From Acidimicrobiales bacterium (lineage in GTDB: Bacteria > Actinomycetota > Acidimicrobiia > Acidimicrobiales > Ilumatobacteraceae), in assembly GCA_030830415.1 (NCBI GenBank), contig JAURNB010000230.1, positions 1-22,532 of the forward strand: a stretch of DNA of 22,532 nt, in the 5' to 3' direction. Position numbers and translations under genes: made by a program. Under the pieces are notes generated by a model that worked only from the letters and a program-made list of their open reading frames with translations, did no database searches and was not told the DNA's origin. Below are positions 7,362 through 14,968 of the stretch, in pieces. Numbering within the stretch: the first letter of the stretch is position 1; each line of letters starts with the position of its first letter.

Positions 7362-8246
7362 ATGACGAACTCACCTAGCACCAGCAACATCCAGCGCGTA
7401 GGGGTCATCGGATGTGGCCTCATGGGTTCTGGCATTGCCGAAGTGTGTGCTCGAAACGGCCTCGAAGTGCTCATTCAAGAAGCCACTGTTGCTGCCATGG
7501 AGGCTGGCCAGAAGCGCCTCGTCACTTCCCTCGACCGCGCTCTTGGCGCCAACAAAATTACCGAAGCCGAGCGCGATAGCGCCATGAAGAATCTGCATTT
7601 CACCACCGACGTGGCCGACCTTGCCGATCGCCAATTAGTAGTAGAAGCAGTCATTGAAGACGAAACGTTGAAGACCAACATCTTCAAGAGCCTCGACAAA
7701 GTCATCACCGACGACAACGCCATTTTGGCCACAAACACCTCGTCGATTCCTGTCATGAAACTCGGCATGGCCACTCAGCGCCCATCGCAGGTCATTGGCA
7801 TCCACTTCTTCAACCCTGTTCCCGTCTTGCGTCTTGTAGAACTTGTTGCGTCGCTGCTCACTTCTGAAGACACCATCAATCGTTCCACCGCATTTGCAGA
7901 AGTTGCTCTGCACAAGCGCGTCATTCGCTCGAAAGACCGCGCTGGCTTCATTGTCAATGCGCTTCTTATTCCCTACATCCTTTCTGCAGTGCGCATGTTG
8001 GAGTCGGGCTATGCATCGGCAGAAGATATTGACCTCGGCATGGTGGAAGGTTGTGCGCACCCCATGGGTCCATTGCGCCTTGCCGACCTCATTGGTCTCG
8101 ACACCACTTCTGCAGTTGCTGAAAGTTTGTACACCGAGTTCAAAGAACCGCTTTACGCAGCACCACCATTGCTTTCTCGCATGGTCGATGCCGGGCTTCT
8201 TGGTCGCAAGGCTGGACGCGGTTTTTACGATTATTCAAAGAAATAG
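7362..8246 (+). CDS. 3-hydroxyacyl-CoA (3-hydroxybutyryl-CoA) dehydrogenase
   Basis: This NAD-dependent enzyme oxidises (S)-3-hydroxyacyl-CoA to 3-ketoacyl-CoA. The 294-residue length fits the stand-alone short-chain type (Hbd/PaaH/FadB2 group). The Rossmann motif GCGLMGSGIAE occupies residues 17-27, and ATNTSSIPV follows near residue 123. The catalytic pair is visible as His148 in HFFNPVP and Glu160 in LRLVEL. The C-terminal domain starts at KDRAGFIVNALLIPYILSA and ends with GRKAGRGFYDYSKK. The start is set by AGAAGGA 4 nt upstream of ATG 7362. The next gene begins 8 bp after its stop, so the two form an operon for consecutive beta-oxidation chemistry. It is divergent from the acyl-CoA dehydrogenase at 6022-7266; I saw no confident operator in the 95-bp gap. 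Confidence 0.94.
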   Translation: MTNSPSTSNIQRVGVIGCGLMGSGIAEVCARNGLEVLIQEATVAAMEAGQKRLVTSLDRALGANKITEAERDSAMKNLHFTTDVADLADRQLVVEAVIEDETLKTNIFKSLDKVITDDNAILATNTSSIPVMKLGMATQRPSQVIGIHFFNPVPVLRLVELVASLLTSEDTINRSTAFAEVALHKRVIRSKDRAGFIVNALLIPYILSAVRMLESGYASAEDIDLGMVEGCAHPMGPLRLADLIGLDTTSAVAESLYTEFKEPLYAAPPLLSRMVDAGLLGRKAGRGFYDYSKK

Positions 8247-8254
8247 AGGCACTT

Positions 8255-9403
8255 ATGTCTGAACAACAATTCTCACTCGACGCAGAACAAATTGCATTTC
8301 GCGAAGTCATTCGCAAATTTGCCGAAGACAAAATTGCACCATACGCAGCCGACTCCGACCACAACAGTGCATATTCGTGGGAGTCGTTCAAAGCGCTTCA
8401 ACAAATGGAACTCACCGCGCTCAGCTACCCCACTGAATACGGCGGCAGTGGCGCCCCACTCGTTACCCAGGCAGTGGTTGCTGAAGAACTTGCTCGCGTG
8501 TGTGCAAGCACCAGCCTCATGTTTCTCATTTCTAAACTTGGCATGTTGCCTGTCATTAACTTCGGTAGTGAGGCACTGAAGGCTAAATATCTTCCACGTA
8601 TTTGCACTGGAGAATCACAGGCAAGTTACGGTCTCTCTGAAGCCGACGCTGGCAGCGACGTTGCATCAATGACCACACATGCTGAAAAAGACGGTGACAG
8701 CTGGGTCATTAACGGCTCGAAGTGCTGGATCACCAACGCCGGCGTGAGCGACCTCTACACCATCTTTGCCCGCACTTCCGATGACCGTCATCGTGGCATC
8801 ACTGCTTTTCTTGCTGAAGCAAGCTGGGGCGTACACGTAGACAAGCTCGAGCACAAATTGGGAATTAAGGGCTCACCAACGGGCGTCATTCGATTCGACA
8901 ACTTGCGCGTACCCGATGAAAACCGCATTGGCGAAGTGGGCGACGGCTTCATCATTGCTATGCACACGCTCGACCGCAGCCGTCCCACCATTGGCGCTCA
9001 GGCAGTAGGTATTGCTCAAGGCGCTATCGACTTTGCTGTGAACTACATGAAAGACCGCAAAACATTCGGCAAACCCATCGCAGAGCGCCAAGGCCTGCAG
9101 TGGATGGTTGCCGAAGCACAAATGCAAGTAGAAGTTGCTCGCACCATGGTGTACCGCGCATGCGCAGCTGTCGATGCCGGCGACCCACAAGGCGACTTAT
9201 CGCAACTCGGAGCCATGGCCAAATGGTTTGCTTCAGACATTGCCATGAAGGTCACCACCGACTGCGTGCAGCTACTCGGTGGCTACGGCTTCACCACTGA
9301 ATTCCCTGTGGAGCGCATGATGCGTGATGCAAAAATTACACAGATTTATGAAGGCACCAATCAAATTCAGCGCATGGTGATCTCTAAAAAAATCTTTGGG
9401 TAA
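8255..9403 (+). CDS. Acyl-CoA dehydrogenase (short/medium-chain type)
   Basis: This 382-residue flavoprotein is a standard acyl-CoA dehydrogenase that transfers electrons to ETF. The motif YGLSEADAGSDVASMTT and the FAD-binding WVINGSKCWITNAG are present. So are the second signature QLLGGYGFTTEFPVERMMRD and the catalytic glutamate in QIYEGTNQIQR (Glu366). Motifs and length match the butyryl-CoA or short-chain group rather than very-long-chain enzymes, but the substrate is not fixed by sequence. It starts 8 bp after the hydroxyacyl-CoA dehydrogenase stop, with a GAGG-type site in the gap. Its stop faces the P450 stop across 13 bp. Confidence 0.95.
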   Translation: MSEQQFSLDAEQIAFREVIRKFAEDKIAPYAADSDHNSAYSWESFKALQQMELTALSYPTEYGGSGAPLVTQAVVAEELARVCASTSLMFLISKLGMLPVINFGSEALKAKYLPRICTGESQASYGLSEADAGSDVASMTTHAEKDGDSWVINGSKCWITNAGVSDLYTIFARTSDDRHRGITAFLAEASWGVHVDKLEHKLGIKGSPTGVIRFDNLRVPDENRIGEVGDGFIIAMHTLDRSRPTIGAQAVGIAQGAIDFAVNYMKDRKTFGKPIAERQGLQWMVAEAQMQVEVARTMVYRACAAVDAGDPQGDLSQLGAMAKWFASDIAMKVTTDCVQLLGGYGFTTEFPVERMMRDAKITQIYEGTNQIQRMVISKKIFG

Positions 9404-9416
9404 AAAGCCACTGCGC

Positions 9417-10643
9417 TTAGTGGTGAAGTACCACTGGGAGCTTGTGTAAACCACGCGACAACATGGTGGGGTGCCACGACAACGCTTCACGAGTGCATGC
9501 CATTTCAATACGTGAGAACTTATTCATGAGCGCACCCAATGCGAGTTCTACTTCAAGGCGTGCCAGTGGAGCACCCAAACAGAAGTGCAATCCGAAACCA
9601 AAGCCCATGTGGTTGGTGGGGTTACGTCGCAAATCAAGCTGCCCCGGGTTCACAAACACGCGTGGGTCGTGATTTGCTGCAGGGTTTGCAATAAACACAC
9701 GCTCACCGGCCGTGAACTTCACACCACCGTATTCGTGGTCTTCTTTCACCAGGCGCACCGTTGCGCGAGCAGGCCCATCGAAGCGAATGAGTTCTTCCAC
9801 GGCCATCGGGAAAATGTCGCGGTTCGCACGTAGGTCGGCCATTTGTTCAGGGAATTCCAACAAAGCAAGCAGACCGCTCGTAATGAGGTTCGTTGTGGTT
9901 TCATGCCCACCGAAGAGCAACAACGTGCAGGTAGAAATGAGTTCATCGCGCGACAATGAATCGCCGTCTTCGTGCTCGAGCAACAAACTAATGAGGTTGT
10001 CTTCAGGGTTCTTTTCAAACTTATTGATGAGTTCCAACAAATAGTTCTTGAGTTCCATCATTCCGCGTGCAGCGCTACGAAAACGATCGGGGTTGTCGTA
10101 GGCACCAAAGACCAAGGCGGTAATGAGATCAGACCACTCTTTAAACAAATGCCGATCTATGGGAGGAACTCCCAGCATTTGCGCAATCACAATGGCCGGC
10201 AGTGGCGCGGCAAATGACTCCATAATGTCGACAGGAACACCAACAGGAAGTTCAGCAATGAGAGAGTCGACCACTTCGTTCATTGCTTGTGTACGAGCAC
10301 GCACCACTGGCGGCGCAAACACGCGCGATACCAAACGACGCATTCGAGTGTGATGCGGTGGGTCGAGAAACACCATCCAGTCGGCCAAGATGCCAAAGGT
10401 TTCATCTACCTCAGGCGAATTTGCCGACTTCGAAACAGCCTGGCGAAATGGCTCAATGCGCGAAGCAGTGAGGTGAGGATTCTTAATGGTTGCCGTGACA
10501 TCGTCGTAACGCGTAATGATCCACGCTTTGTGCTTGGGGTTCCAGTGAATGGGATCATTTTCCCGCAGTTCAGCGAAGTACCCATAGGGGTCACGCACCG
10601 CAAAGTCGCACATTAAATTTTCATCGAACACCGGTGTAGACAT
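9417..10643 (-). CDS. Cytochrome P450
   Basis: This is a soluble bacterial P450 of about 408 residues, class I type, that needs separate ferredoxin partners; none is encoded in this window. The heme ligand Cys355 lies in GFGLHFCLGAPLARLE. The I-helix motif is FGGHETTTNL, and the ExxR helix is EELIRF. MVFLDPPHHTRMRRLVSRVF is the C-helix region that contacts the heme propionates. I chose ATG 10643 because an AGAAGAG site lies 8 nt upstream; a GTG 9 nt further upstream would add three residues and sits too close to that site. The gene follows the cupin gene on the same strand beyond a terminator hairpin. Similar enzymes in actinobacteria hydroxylate steroids, terpenes or fatty acids. Its fatty-acid-metabolism neighbours support such a substrate, but only by context. 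Confidence 0.95.
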   Translation of the reverse strand: MSTPVFDENLMCDFAVRDPYGYFAELRENDPIHWNPKHKAWIITRYDDVTATIKNPHLTASRIEPFRQAVSKSANSPEVDETFGILADWMVFLDPPHHTRMRRLVSRVFAPPVVRARTQAMNEVVDSLIAELPVGVPVDIMESFAAPLPAIVIAQMLGVPPIDRHLFKEWSDLITALVFGAYDNPDRFRSAARGMMELKNYLLELINKFEKNPEDNLISLLLEHEDGDSLSRDELISTCTLLLFGGHETTTNLITSGLLALLEFPEQMADLRANRDIFPMAVEELIRFDGPARATVRLVKEDHEYGGVKFTAGERVFIANPAANHDPRVFVNPGQLDLRRNPTNHMGFGFGLHFCLGAPLARLEVELALGALMNKFSRIEMACTREALSWHPTMLSRGLHKLPVVLHH

Positions 10644-10675
10644 GGCACCCACTCTTCTAGAAGCTTCTCAAATAA

Positions 10676-10707
10676 AAAGTGGGGGTGGATTTCTCCGCCC
10701 CCACTTT
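10676..10707 (-). terminator. Intrinsic terminator downstream of the cupin gene
   Basis: On the minus strand AAAGTGGGGG (10707-10698) pairs perfectly with CCCCCACTTT (10685-10676) around a 12-nt loop, and the stem runs into TTTTTATTT. This is a strong 10-bp rho-independent terminator. It sits 41 bp after the cupin stop and 33 bp before the P450 start, so it should limit readthrough into the P450 gene. Confidence 0.85.
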
Positions 10708-10716
10708 CCGATTTCA

Positions 10717-10735
10717 ACATCTCACAGCGAGATGT
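10717..10735. repeat. Second small hairpin between cupin gene and terminator
   Basis: ACATCTC (10717-10723) and GAGATGT (10729-10735) form a perfect 7-bp inverted repeat around a 5-nt loop. It lies between the cupin stop and the terminator stem. It may stabilise the 3' end of the cupin transcript; no other role is visible. Confidence 0.45.
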
Positions 10736-10747
10736 ACTCAGAGAAAA

Positions 10748-11284
10748 TTAGTTACCAAAAGCGTTGATGCCGCTGGTGAAGTCGTACTTGAACGTGGGGT
10801 TGCCTGAGGTAGAACCATCGGCATGCACAATGTGCGACGACTCTCCGGCCCAACCAATGAAGTCGCTCACGGTGAGATCGCCAATGCGCTCTGAACGTGG
10901 GTCGGCCTCAGCATGGTTTTGCAACAACACATCGGTGTCGCTTTCAAAAATTCCCAATGATTGGAAACCTTCTGGGCAATCGCTGAATGGCGTGTGGAAA
11001 GAACCAGCAGCTTCATACGAGAACATGCCAGTTTCAATACGGTTATCGCCTTCGCGGTATCCGAAGTAGCCCTTTACTGTCCATGCCATTGCACGGCAGA
11101 TGTGAAAGTGCGATGGGAAGTCGGGCGCACCCGGATCCATCTTGAAACCATAAGCAACTGTGTTTGTAGGAACGTGAACGGTGAGCACTTTGAAGTACGA
11201 ACCGTCTGCCACTTCCACCCAGTCAATGTCATTGCTCTGAATGTCTGCAGTAATTTTTTCGAGTTTTGCTAAGCCGAGTGGCAT
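10748..11284 (-). CDS. Cupin-domain protein (ChrR / dihydroxyacetophenone dioxygenase-like)
   Basis: This 178-residue soluble protein has the look of a single cupin barrel. SHFHICRAMAWTVKGYFGY supplies an HxH pair and the typical first cupin motif. GMFSYEAAGSFHTPF provides the second motif with a further histidine. This layout resembles the ChrR-type cupins and the 2,4'-dihydroxyacetophenone dioxygenase-like family, in which these histidines bind Fe or another metal. I chose ATG 11284-11282 because GGGGGAC lies directly upstream at normal spacing; the longer open frame upstream overlaps the acyl-CoA synthetase gene. A TetR-type palindrome lies 43 bp upstream of the start, so it has its own promoter and is probably co-regulated with the acyl-CoA synthetase. 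The reaction is unknown; a dioxygenase, an isomerase or a non-catalytic role are all possible. Confidence 0.8.
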   Translation of the reverse strand: MPLGLAKLEKITADIQSNDIDWVEVADGSYFKVLTVHVPTNTVAYGFKMDPGAPDFPSHFHICRAMAWTVKGYFGYREGDNRIETGMFSYEAAGSFHTPFSDCPEGFQSLGIFESDTDVLLQNHAEADPRSERIGDLTVSDFIGWAGESSHIVHADGSTSGNPTFKYDFTSGINAFGN

Positions 11285-11326
11285 TTTGTCCCCCAAATTG
11301 GATGATGAACCTGACAAGAAAACGTT

Positions 11327-11344
11327 ACCACACGATCGTTTGGT
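11327..11344. promoter_or_regulatory. TetR operator copy 1, upstream of the cupin gene
   Basis: The 18-bp sequence ACCACACGATCGTTTGGT is an almost perfect palindrome with one mismatched pair. It shares 14 of 18 positions with the site at 12951-12968 read on the same strand and 15 of 18 on the opposite strand. It lies in the 70-bp gap between the acyl-CoA synthetase stop and the cupin start. On the minus strand the hexamer TAACGT directly follows it and could be the -10 element, so bound repressor would block the promoter. Confidence 0.72.
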
Positions 11345-11354
11345 TTGAAAAGGG

Positions 11355-12917
11355 CTAGTTCCCCGCCACCCGGCGGTCCATATTGGCCCAGTACGGCTCG
11401 CGCAAGACCTTGCGTTGCACCTTGCCCACTGGGCTTTTCGGCAACGGAGTGGTTTGGAAGAACACTTCGGCGGGTTTCTTGTATGAGCCAAGTGCTTCGG
11501 CACACAACTGACGAATATCGTCGCCTGACACCGTCGCCCCCTCCACGACCACACAACAGGCGGCAGGGCTTTCCCCCCATCGGTCGTGAGGAATGGCAAA
11601 TACAGCAACCTCCACCACGTCGGGGTGGTTCAAAATGACATTCTCTAGTTCTGCAGGCCAAATATTGAACCCACCAGAAATAATCATGTCGTCTTTGCGA
11701 TCGAGAACATAGAGATACCCGTTGGCATCAATTTTTCCAATGTCGCCAGTGAGCACAAAACCATCTGGTGTCATGCGCTCTACAGTCGCAGCTTCATTTT
11801 CCCAAAAGCCCATCATCTGCCCATCGCAGTGAACTGCAATTTCACCCTCTTCGCCAAGATCCAAAACTCGTGTTGAGTCTTCCGGGTCACGAATTTCTAA
11901 ATATGCAAAAGGCAAAGCACGGCCTGCTGAACGTAGTGGCTGTGAACCTTCAACGCTCGAGAACCATTCGGCCGGGCCCATCATGCACACAGGCAAGGCT
12001 TCGGTTTGCCCATACCCCTGATACAACACATCGCCAAACACGCTGCGTGCGAGTAGCGCGGTCTCATCGGCAATAGGTGCACCACCAATTTGAATGACTT
12101 TGAGCGACGATAGGTCGAGTGACTTCACTAGTGGGTTGCGCGCAACAGCATTGAGCATCGCCGGCACCATGAACATGTAGGCAATGCGATGGTTGGCAAT
12201 CGCGTGCAAAGTTTCATCGGCGTCGAAATGATCAAGCAACACATTTGTTCCACCCGACAACCAAGTAGGCGTGTACAAATATCCAGAGCCGTGGGAAATA
12301 GGCCCAACATGCATGCATGCGTCTCCTGCTTCCATCGGCGGGAAGTTGTAGAACCAGTCACGACCAGCTGCAATCCACGAACGATGGGTATAGGCAACGC
12401 CCTTCGGCAAACCTGTTGTGCCACCCGTATGACGAATGATGTACCAGTCGTCTGGCGACACTTCAATCATGGGGTCTACATCTGAAAAACTCGCTAACCA
12501 TGTTTCATACTGCGCATCGCGCACAACAACATGTTGAAGATGCGGAAGTCGTTGTGGCATATCACGTACTTCATCGGCATATTTTTCTGCCACTACTACT
12601 GCCTTGCACGACGTGTGCCCCAACATGTGTTCATGGCTTTCTAAAGAGTTGCGTGCATATAACGGCACACGCACTAAACCAGCAATAGCTGCGCCTGCAA
12701 AAAAGTCTTGGGCATCGATGCAGTTATCTTCTAGCACTCCAACACGATCACCGGGCTGCAGGCCAAGCGCCAACAATGCATTTGCCATTTGCACGCCACG
12801 CCGCCACGCTTCAGCGAAGGTCAATGAACGCTCACCATGAACAATGGCCACACGGTGCGCATTGAACCTTGCAGACTGACGCATAAGCCCCGTTACTGTC
12901 ATTCCTTGTGCCTGCAT
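11355..12917 (-). CDS. Acyl-CoA synthetase (AMP-forming, FadD-like)
   Basis: This 520-residue ANL-superfamily enzyme activates a carboxylic acid with ATP to an acyl-adenylate and then to the CoA thioester. The ATP-binding loop HTGGTTGLPKGVAYTH is near residue 165. YGQTEALPV is the A5 motif, followed by TGDIGKIDANGYLYVLDRKD, which contains the hinge aspartate region. The catalytic lysine is in PKSPVGKVQRK (Lys499). I chose ATG 12917-12915 because AAAGGA lies 7 nt upstream; the open frame extends 30 codons further but crosses the promoter and operator. It is divergent from tetR, and a palindromic operator lies about 34 bp upstream of the start. The clustering with a P450, a thiolase and acyl-CoA dehydrogenases suggests a lipid, terpenoid or steroid side-chain acid as substrate, which is inference. 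Confidence 0.94.
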   Translation of the reverse strand: MQAQGMTVTGLMRQSARFNAHRVAIVHGERSLTFAEAWRRGVQMANALLALGLQPGDRVGVLEDNCIDAQDFFAGAAIAGLVRVPLYARNSLESHEHMLGHTSCKAVVVAEKYADEVRDMPQRLPHLQHVVVRDAQYETWLASFSDVDPMIEVSPDDWYIIRHTGGTTGLPKGVAYTHRSWIAAGRDWFYNFPPMEAGDACMHVGPISHGSGYLYTPTWLSGGTNVLLDHFDADETLHAIANHRIAYMFMVPAMLNAVARNPLVKSLDLSSLKVIQIGGAPIADETALLARSVFGDVLYQGYGQTEALPVCMMGPAEWFSSVEGSQPLRSAGRALPFAYLEIRDPEDSTRVLDLGEEGEIAVHCDGQMMGFWENEAATVERMTPDGFVLTGDIGKIDANGYLYVLDRKDDMIISGGFNIWPAELENVILNHPDVVEVAVFAIPHDRWGESPAACCVVVEGATVSGDDIRQLCAEALGSYKKPAEVFFQTTPLPKSPVGKVQRKVLREPYWANMDRRVAGN

Positions 12918-12950
12918 AGTGGAGTCCTTTCCCCTGACCCTTCTAGGATA

Positions 12951-12968
12951 ACCAAACGATCGTTTCAT
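12951..12968. promoter_or_regulatory. TetR operator copy 2, between acyl-CoA synthetase and tetR
   Basis: ACCAAACGATCGTTTCAT contains the perfect 12-bp palindrome AAACGATCGTTT (12954-12965). It lies in the 105-bp divergent gap, 34 bp from the acyl-CoA synthetase start and 55 bp from the tetR start. The same motif precedes the cupin gene. TetR regulators usually bind such a site next to their own gene and repress both directions, with an acyl-CoA or related ligand releasing them. Confidence 0.78.
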
Positions 12969-13022
12969 TTCGCACGAACGAAGTACAGCGTAAGACCTAG
13001 ACTTCAAAAAGAAAGGGGTGAC

Positions 13023-13667
13023 ATGCCACGTCCAAGCAGATGGAACGAAATTATTGAAGCTGCGGCCGAAGCATTTCGCACCAATGGCTTTGCCGCCACT
13101 TCACTTGAAGATATTGCATCGGCAGTGGGTATGTGGAAAGGCAGCCTCTACCACTACATCGATTCAAAAGAAGACCTGCTCTTTGCCGTTGTGCGTGGAC
13201 CAGCAGAAGAAATTCTCAATCAACTTCGTGAGCTATCGGAAACAGATCTTCCTCCCACAGAGAAAATTCGACGCGCCACGCGCTCACACGTACAAATTCT
13301 CAACAGCAACTTCGTCTACGCCTCTGTCTACCTGCAAGAAATTGCGGGCCGCCGGAAACTCCCCGAGTGGACCGCAATGGACCGCGAGTACCTCGATCTC
13401 CTTGAATCAATTGTCAAAGAGGGTGTAGAAAGTGGAGAGTTTTCTGCTGTCACCAACCCACGCGTTGCCACCCTTGCACTCATTGGCTCGTTGAACTGGC
13501 TTACGCACTGGTACCGCCCAGGCGGGTCGCTACATGCCGATGAAATTGCCGATCAGTTTTGTGATCTTTTTCTTGGCGGTCTCATTACACGTAAAACCAA
13601 AGCATCTCGTTCTCAAACAATTACACCACTCAAAACCACAAAACCGCGGGCAAAAAGCACCGCCTAA
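13023..13667 (+). CDS. TetR/AcrR-family transcriptional regulator
   Basis: This 214-residue DNA-binding protein has a classic N-terminal TetR helix-turn-helix (TSLEDIASAVGMWKGSLYHY, about residues 26-45, followed by KEDLL). A variable all-helical ligand domain follows, of the type often found with fatty-acid and steroid genes. It ends in a Lys/Arg-rich, probably disordered tail of about 25 residues (RKTKASRS...). ATG 13023 is chosen because AAAGGGG lies 5 nt upstream and the TetR family begins there; the open frame continues upstream into the neighbouring gene only by chance. It is divergent from the acyl-CoA synthetase, and the thiolase follows after 26 bp, probably in one transcript. The two palindromes at 12951 and 11327 are its likely binding sites. 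Confidence 0.93.
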   Translation: MPRPSRWNEIIEAAAEAFRTNGFAATSLEDIASAVGMWKGSLYHYIDSKEDLLFAVVRGPAEEILNQLRELSETDLPPTEKIRRATRSHVQILNSNFVYASVYLQEIAGRRKLPEWTAMDREYLDLLESIVKEGVESGEFSAVTNPRVATLALIGSLNWLTHWYRPGGSLHADEIADQFCDLFLGGLITRKTKASRSQTITPLKTTKPRAKSTA

Positions 13668-13693
13668 GTACTCACTTCGAATGAAGGAACAAC

Positions 13694-14965
13694 ATGACTG
13701 ACGTATGGATTATTGGAAGTTACAGCACCGCATTTCGCAAGCGCCCAGACGACTCATTGAAGACCATTGCACGCGAGTCATACCTCGGCGCATTGGGTGA
13801 CGCTGCCTTCGAAAACGGCGACGACATCCAATCGGCGTGGTTTGGTAACTGCCTCATGCACACATGGGGTCAAGGTGGCATTCGCGGACAAGTGTGCTTT
13901 ATGGAAATGATTGACGAAGGTCTCTTTCCACAACGTGTTCCCATTACCAACGTAGAAGGCGCATGCGCAACCGCCTCTATGGCATTGCAAGGTGCAGCAA
14001 AAGACATTCGCAGTGGCGAAGTGCAAGTGTCGCTTGCAGTTGGCGTTGAGAAAATTTACCGGCCAGGTGCCGACACCAACCCTGCAGAGCGGCAAATCAT
14101 GTTCGACTCGTACTACTCGGGTGTCGACAACTTCGACCTACCACGCCTCTTCGATGAATACGAACGCGCTGCAGCATTTGCGCAATGTTCATTCGACAAA
14201 GGCGAAGGCCACACCATCTTCATGGAGACCTACGGCATTCAAGCCGCTGTGCACATGAAGCAATTTGGTACCACGCAACGACAAATTGCTATTGCGGCCG
14301 CCAAGAACCACAACTATGCAGTGCACAACCCCAAGGCCCAGTACCGCTTCCCCATGACGGTTGATGAAGTGATGAATGATCGCCCCGTTTCATTTCCACT
14401 CACACGCGCCATGTGTGCGCCTATCGGCGACGGTGGCGCTGCTGCCGTGTTGTGCAGCACCGACTATTTGAAATCTCTTCCCGCCAATGTGCAAGCGCGC
14501 GCCATTAAGTTGAAAGCAACAGCACTCACCGGCGGTAAATATCGCAACCTCGATGAACCGTCGCTCTCGTATCACGCAGCACGCAAGGCCTACGCCGTTG
14601 CAGGCATTGCACCGAGCGATGTTGACGTTGCCGAAGTGCACGATGCAACAGCATTTTGTGAGATCTACCAGTCAGAGATGCTTGGCTTTTGCGATATTGG
14701 CAAGGGTGGTGCATTTGTGGAATCGGGCGCAACAGGCCCTGGCGGGACTGTTCCTATCAACACTTCTGGCGGGCTCGTGTCGAAAGGTCACCCTGTAGGC
14801 GCCACTGGCTTGTCGATGGTGTATGAGTTGGTAACTCAACTGCGCGGCGAAGCCGGTGAACGACAAGTGCCAAATGCGCGCATTGGTCTTGCAGAAAATG
14901 GTGGCGGCGTTGTGGGGCTTGAAGAAGCCGCGTGCGCAATTACTATTTTAGAACGCCGCGACTAA
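13694..14965 (+). CDS. Thiolase-family protein (SCP-x / lipid-transfer type)
   Basis: This 423-residue protein belongs to the thiolase superfamily, which cleaves 3-ketoacyl-CoA with CoA or performs related C-C chemistry. The nucleophile Cys91 is in NVEGACATASMAL. The HDATAFCEIYQSEMLG and SKGHPVGATGLSMVYEL motifs (His366) are typical of the SCP-x branch. At the position of the usual second cysteine (the CxGGG motif) it has AENGGGVVG, with Asn402 in place of Cys. That is a feature of SCP-x or non-canonical members rather than classic degradative thiolases. An AAGGA site lies 5 nt before the ATG. It is 26 bp downstream of tetR and likely in the same operon. Its stop faces the next stop across 3 bp. 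Candidate roles are steroid or branched side-chain thiolysis, or a retro-aldol partner. Confidence 0.9.
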   Translation: MTDVWIIGSYSTAFRKRPDDSLKTIARESYLGALGDAAFENGDDIQSAWFGNCLMHTWGQGGIRGQVCFMEMIDEGLFPQRVPITNVEGACATASMALQGAAKDIRSGEVQVSLAVGVEKIYRPGADTNPAERQIMFDSYYSGVDNFDLPRLFDEYERAAAFAQCSFDKGEGHTIFMETYGIQAAVHMKQFGTTQRQIAIAAAKNHNYAVHNPKAQYRFPMTVDEVMNDRPVSFPLTRAMCAPIGDGGAAAVLCSTDYLKSLPANVQARAIKLKATALTGGKYRNLDEPSLSYHAARKAYAVAGIAPSDVDVAEVHDATAFCEIYQSEMLGFCDIGKGGAFVESGATGPGGTVPINTSGGLVSKGHPVGATGLSMVYELVTQLRGEAGERQVPNARIGLAENGGGVVGLEEAACAITILERRD

Positions 14966-14968
14966 CCA

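Noticed and set aside
11285..11608. Upstream extension of the cupin frame
   Set aside because: It overlaps the C-terminus of the acyl-CoA synthetase on the same strand and reads as low-complexity basic sequence; a GGGGGAC site fixes the start at 11284.
11695..11710. CGATCG-containing sequence inside the acyl-CoA synthetase gene
   Set aside because: Only the 6-bp core matches; the flanks differ from the TetR palindrome and it lies within coding sequence.
12837..13022. Upstream extension of the TetR open frame
   Set aside because: It runs back into the divergent acyl-CoA synthetase gene and across the operator; a strong AAAGGGG site directly precedes ATG 13023.
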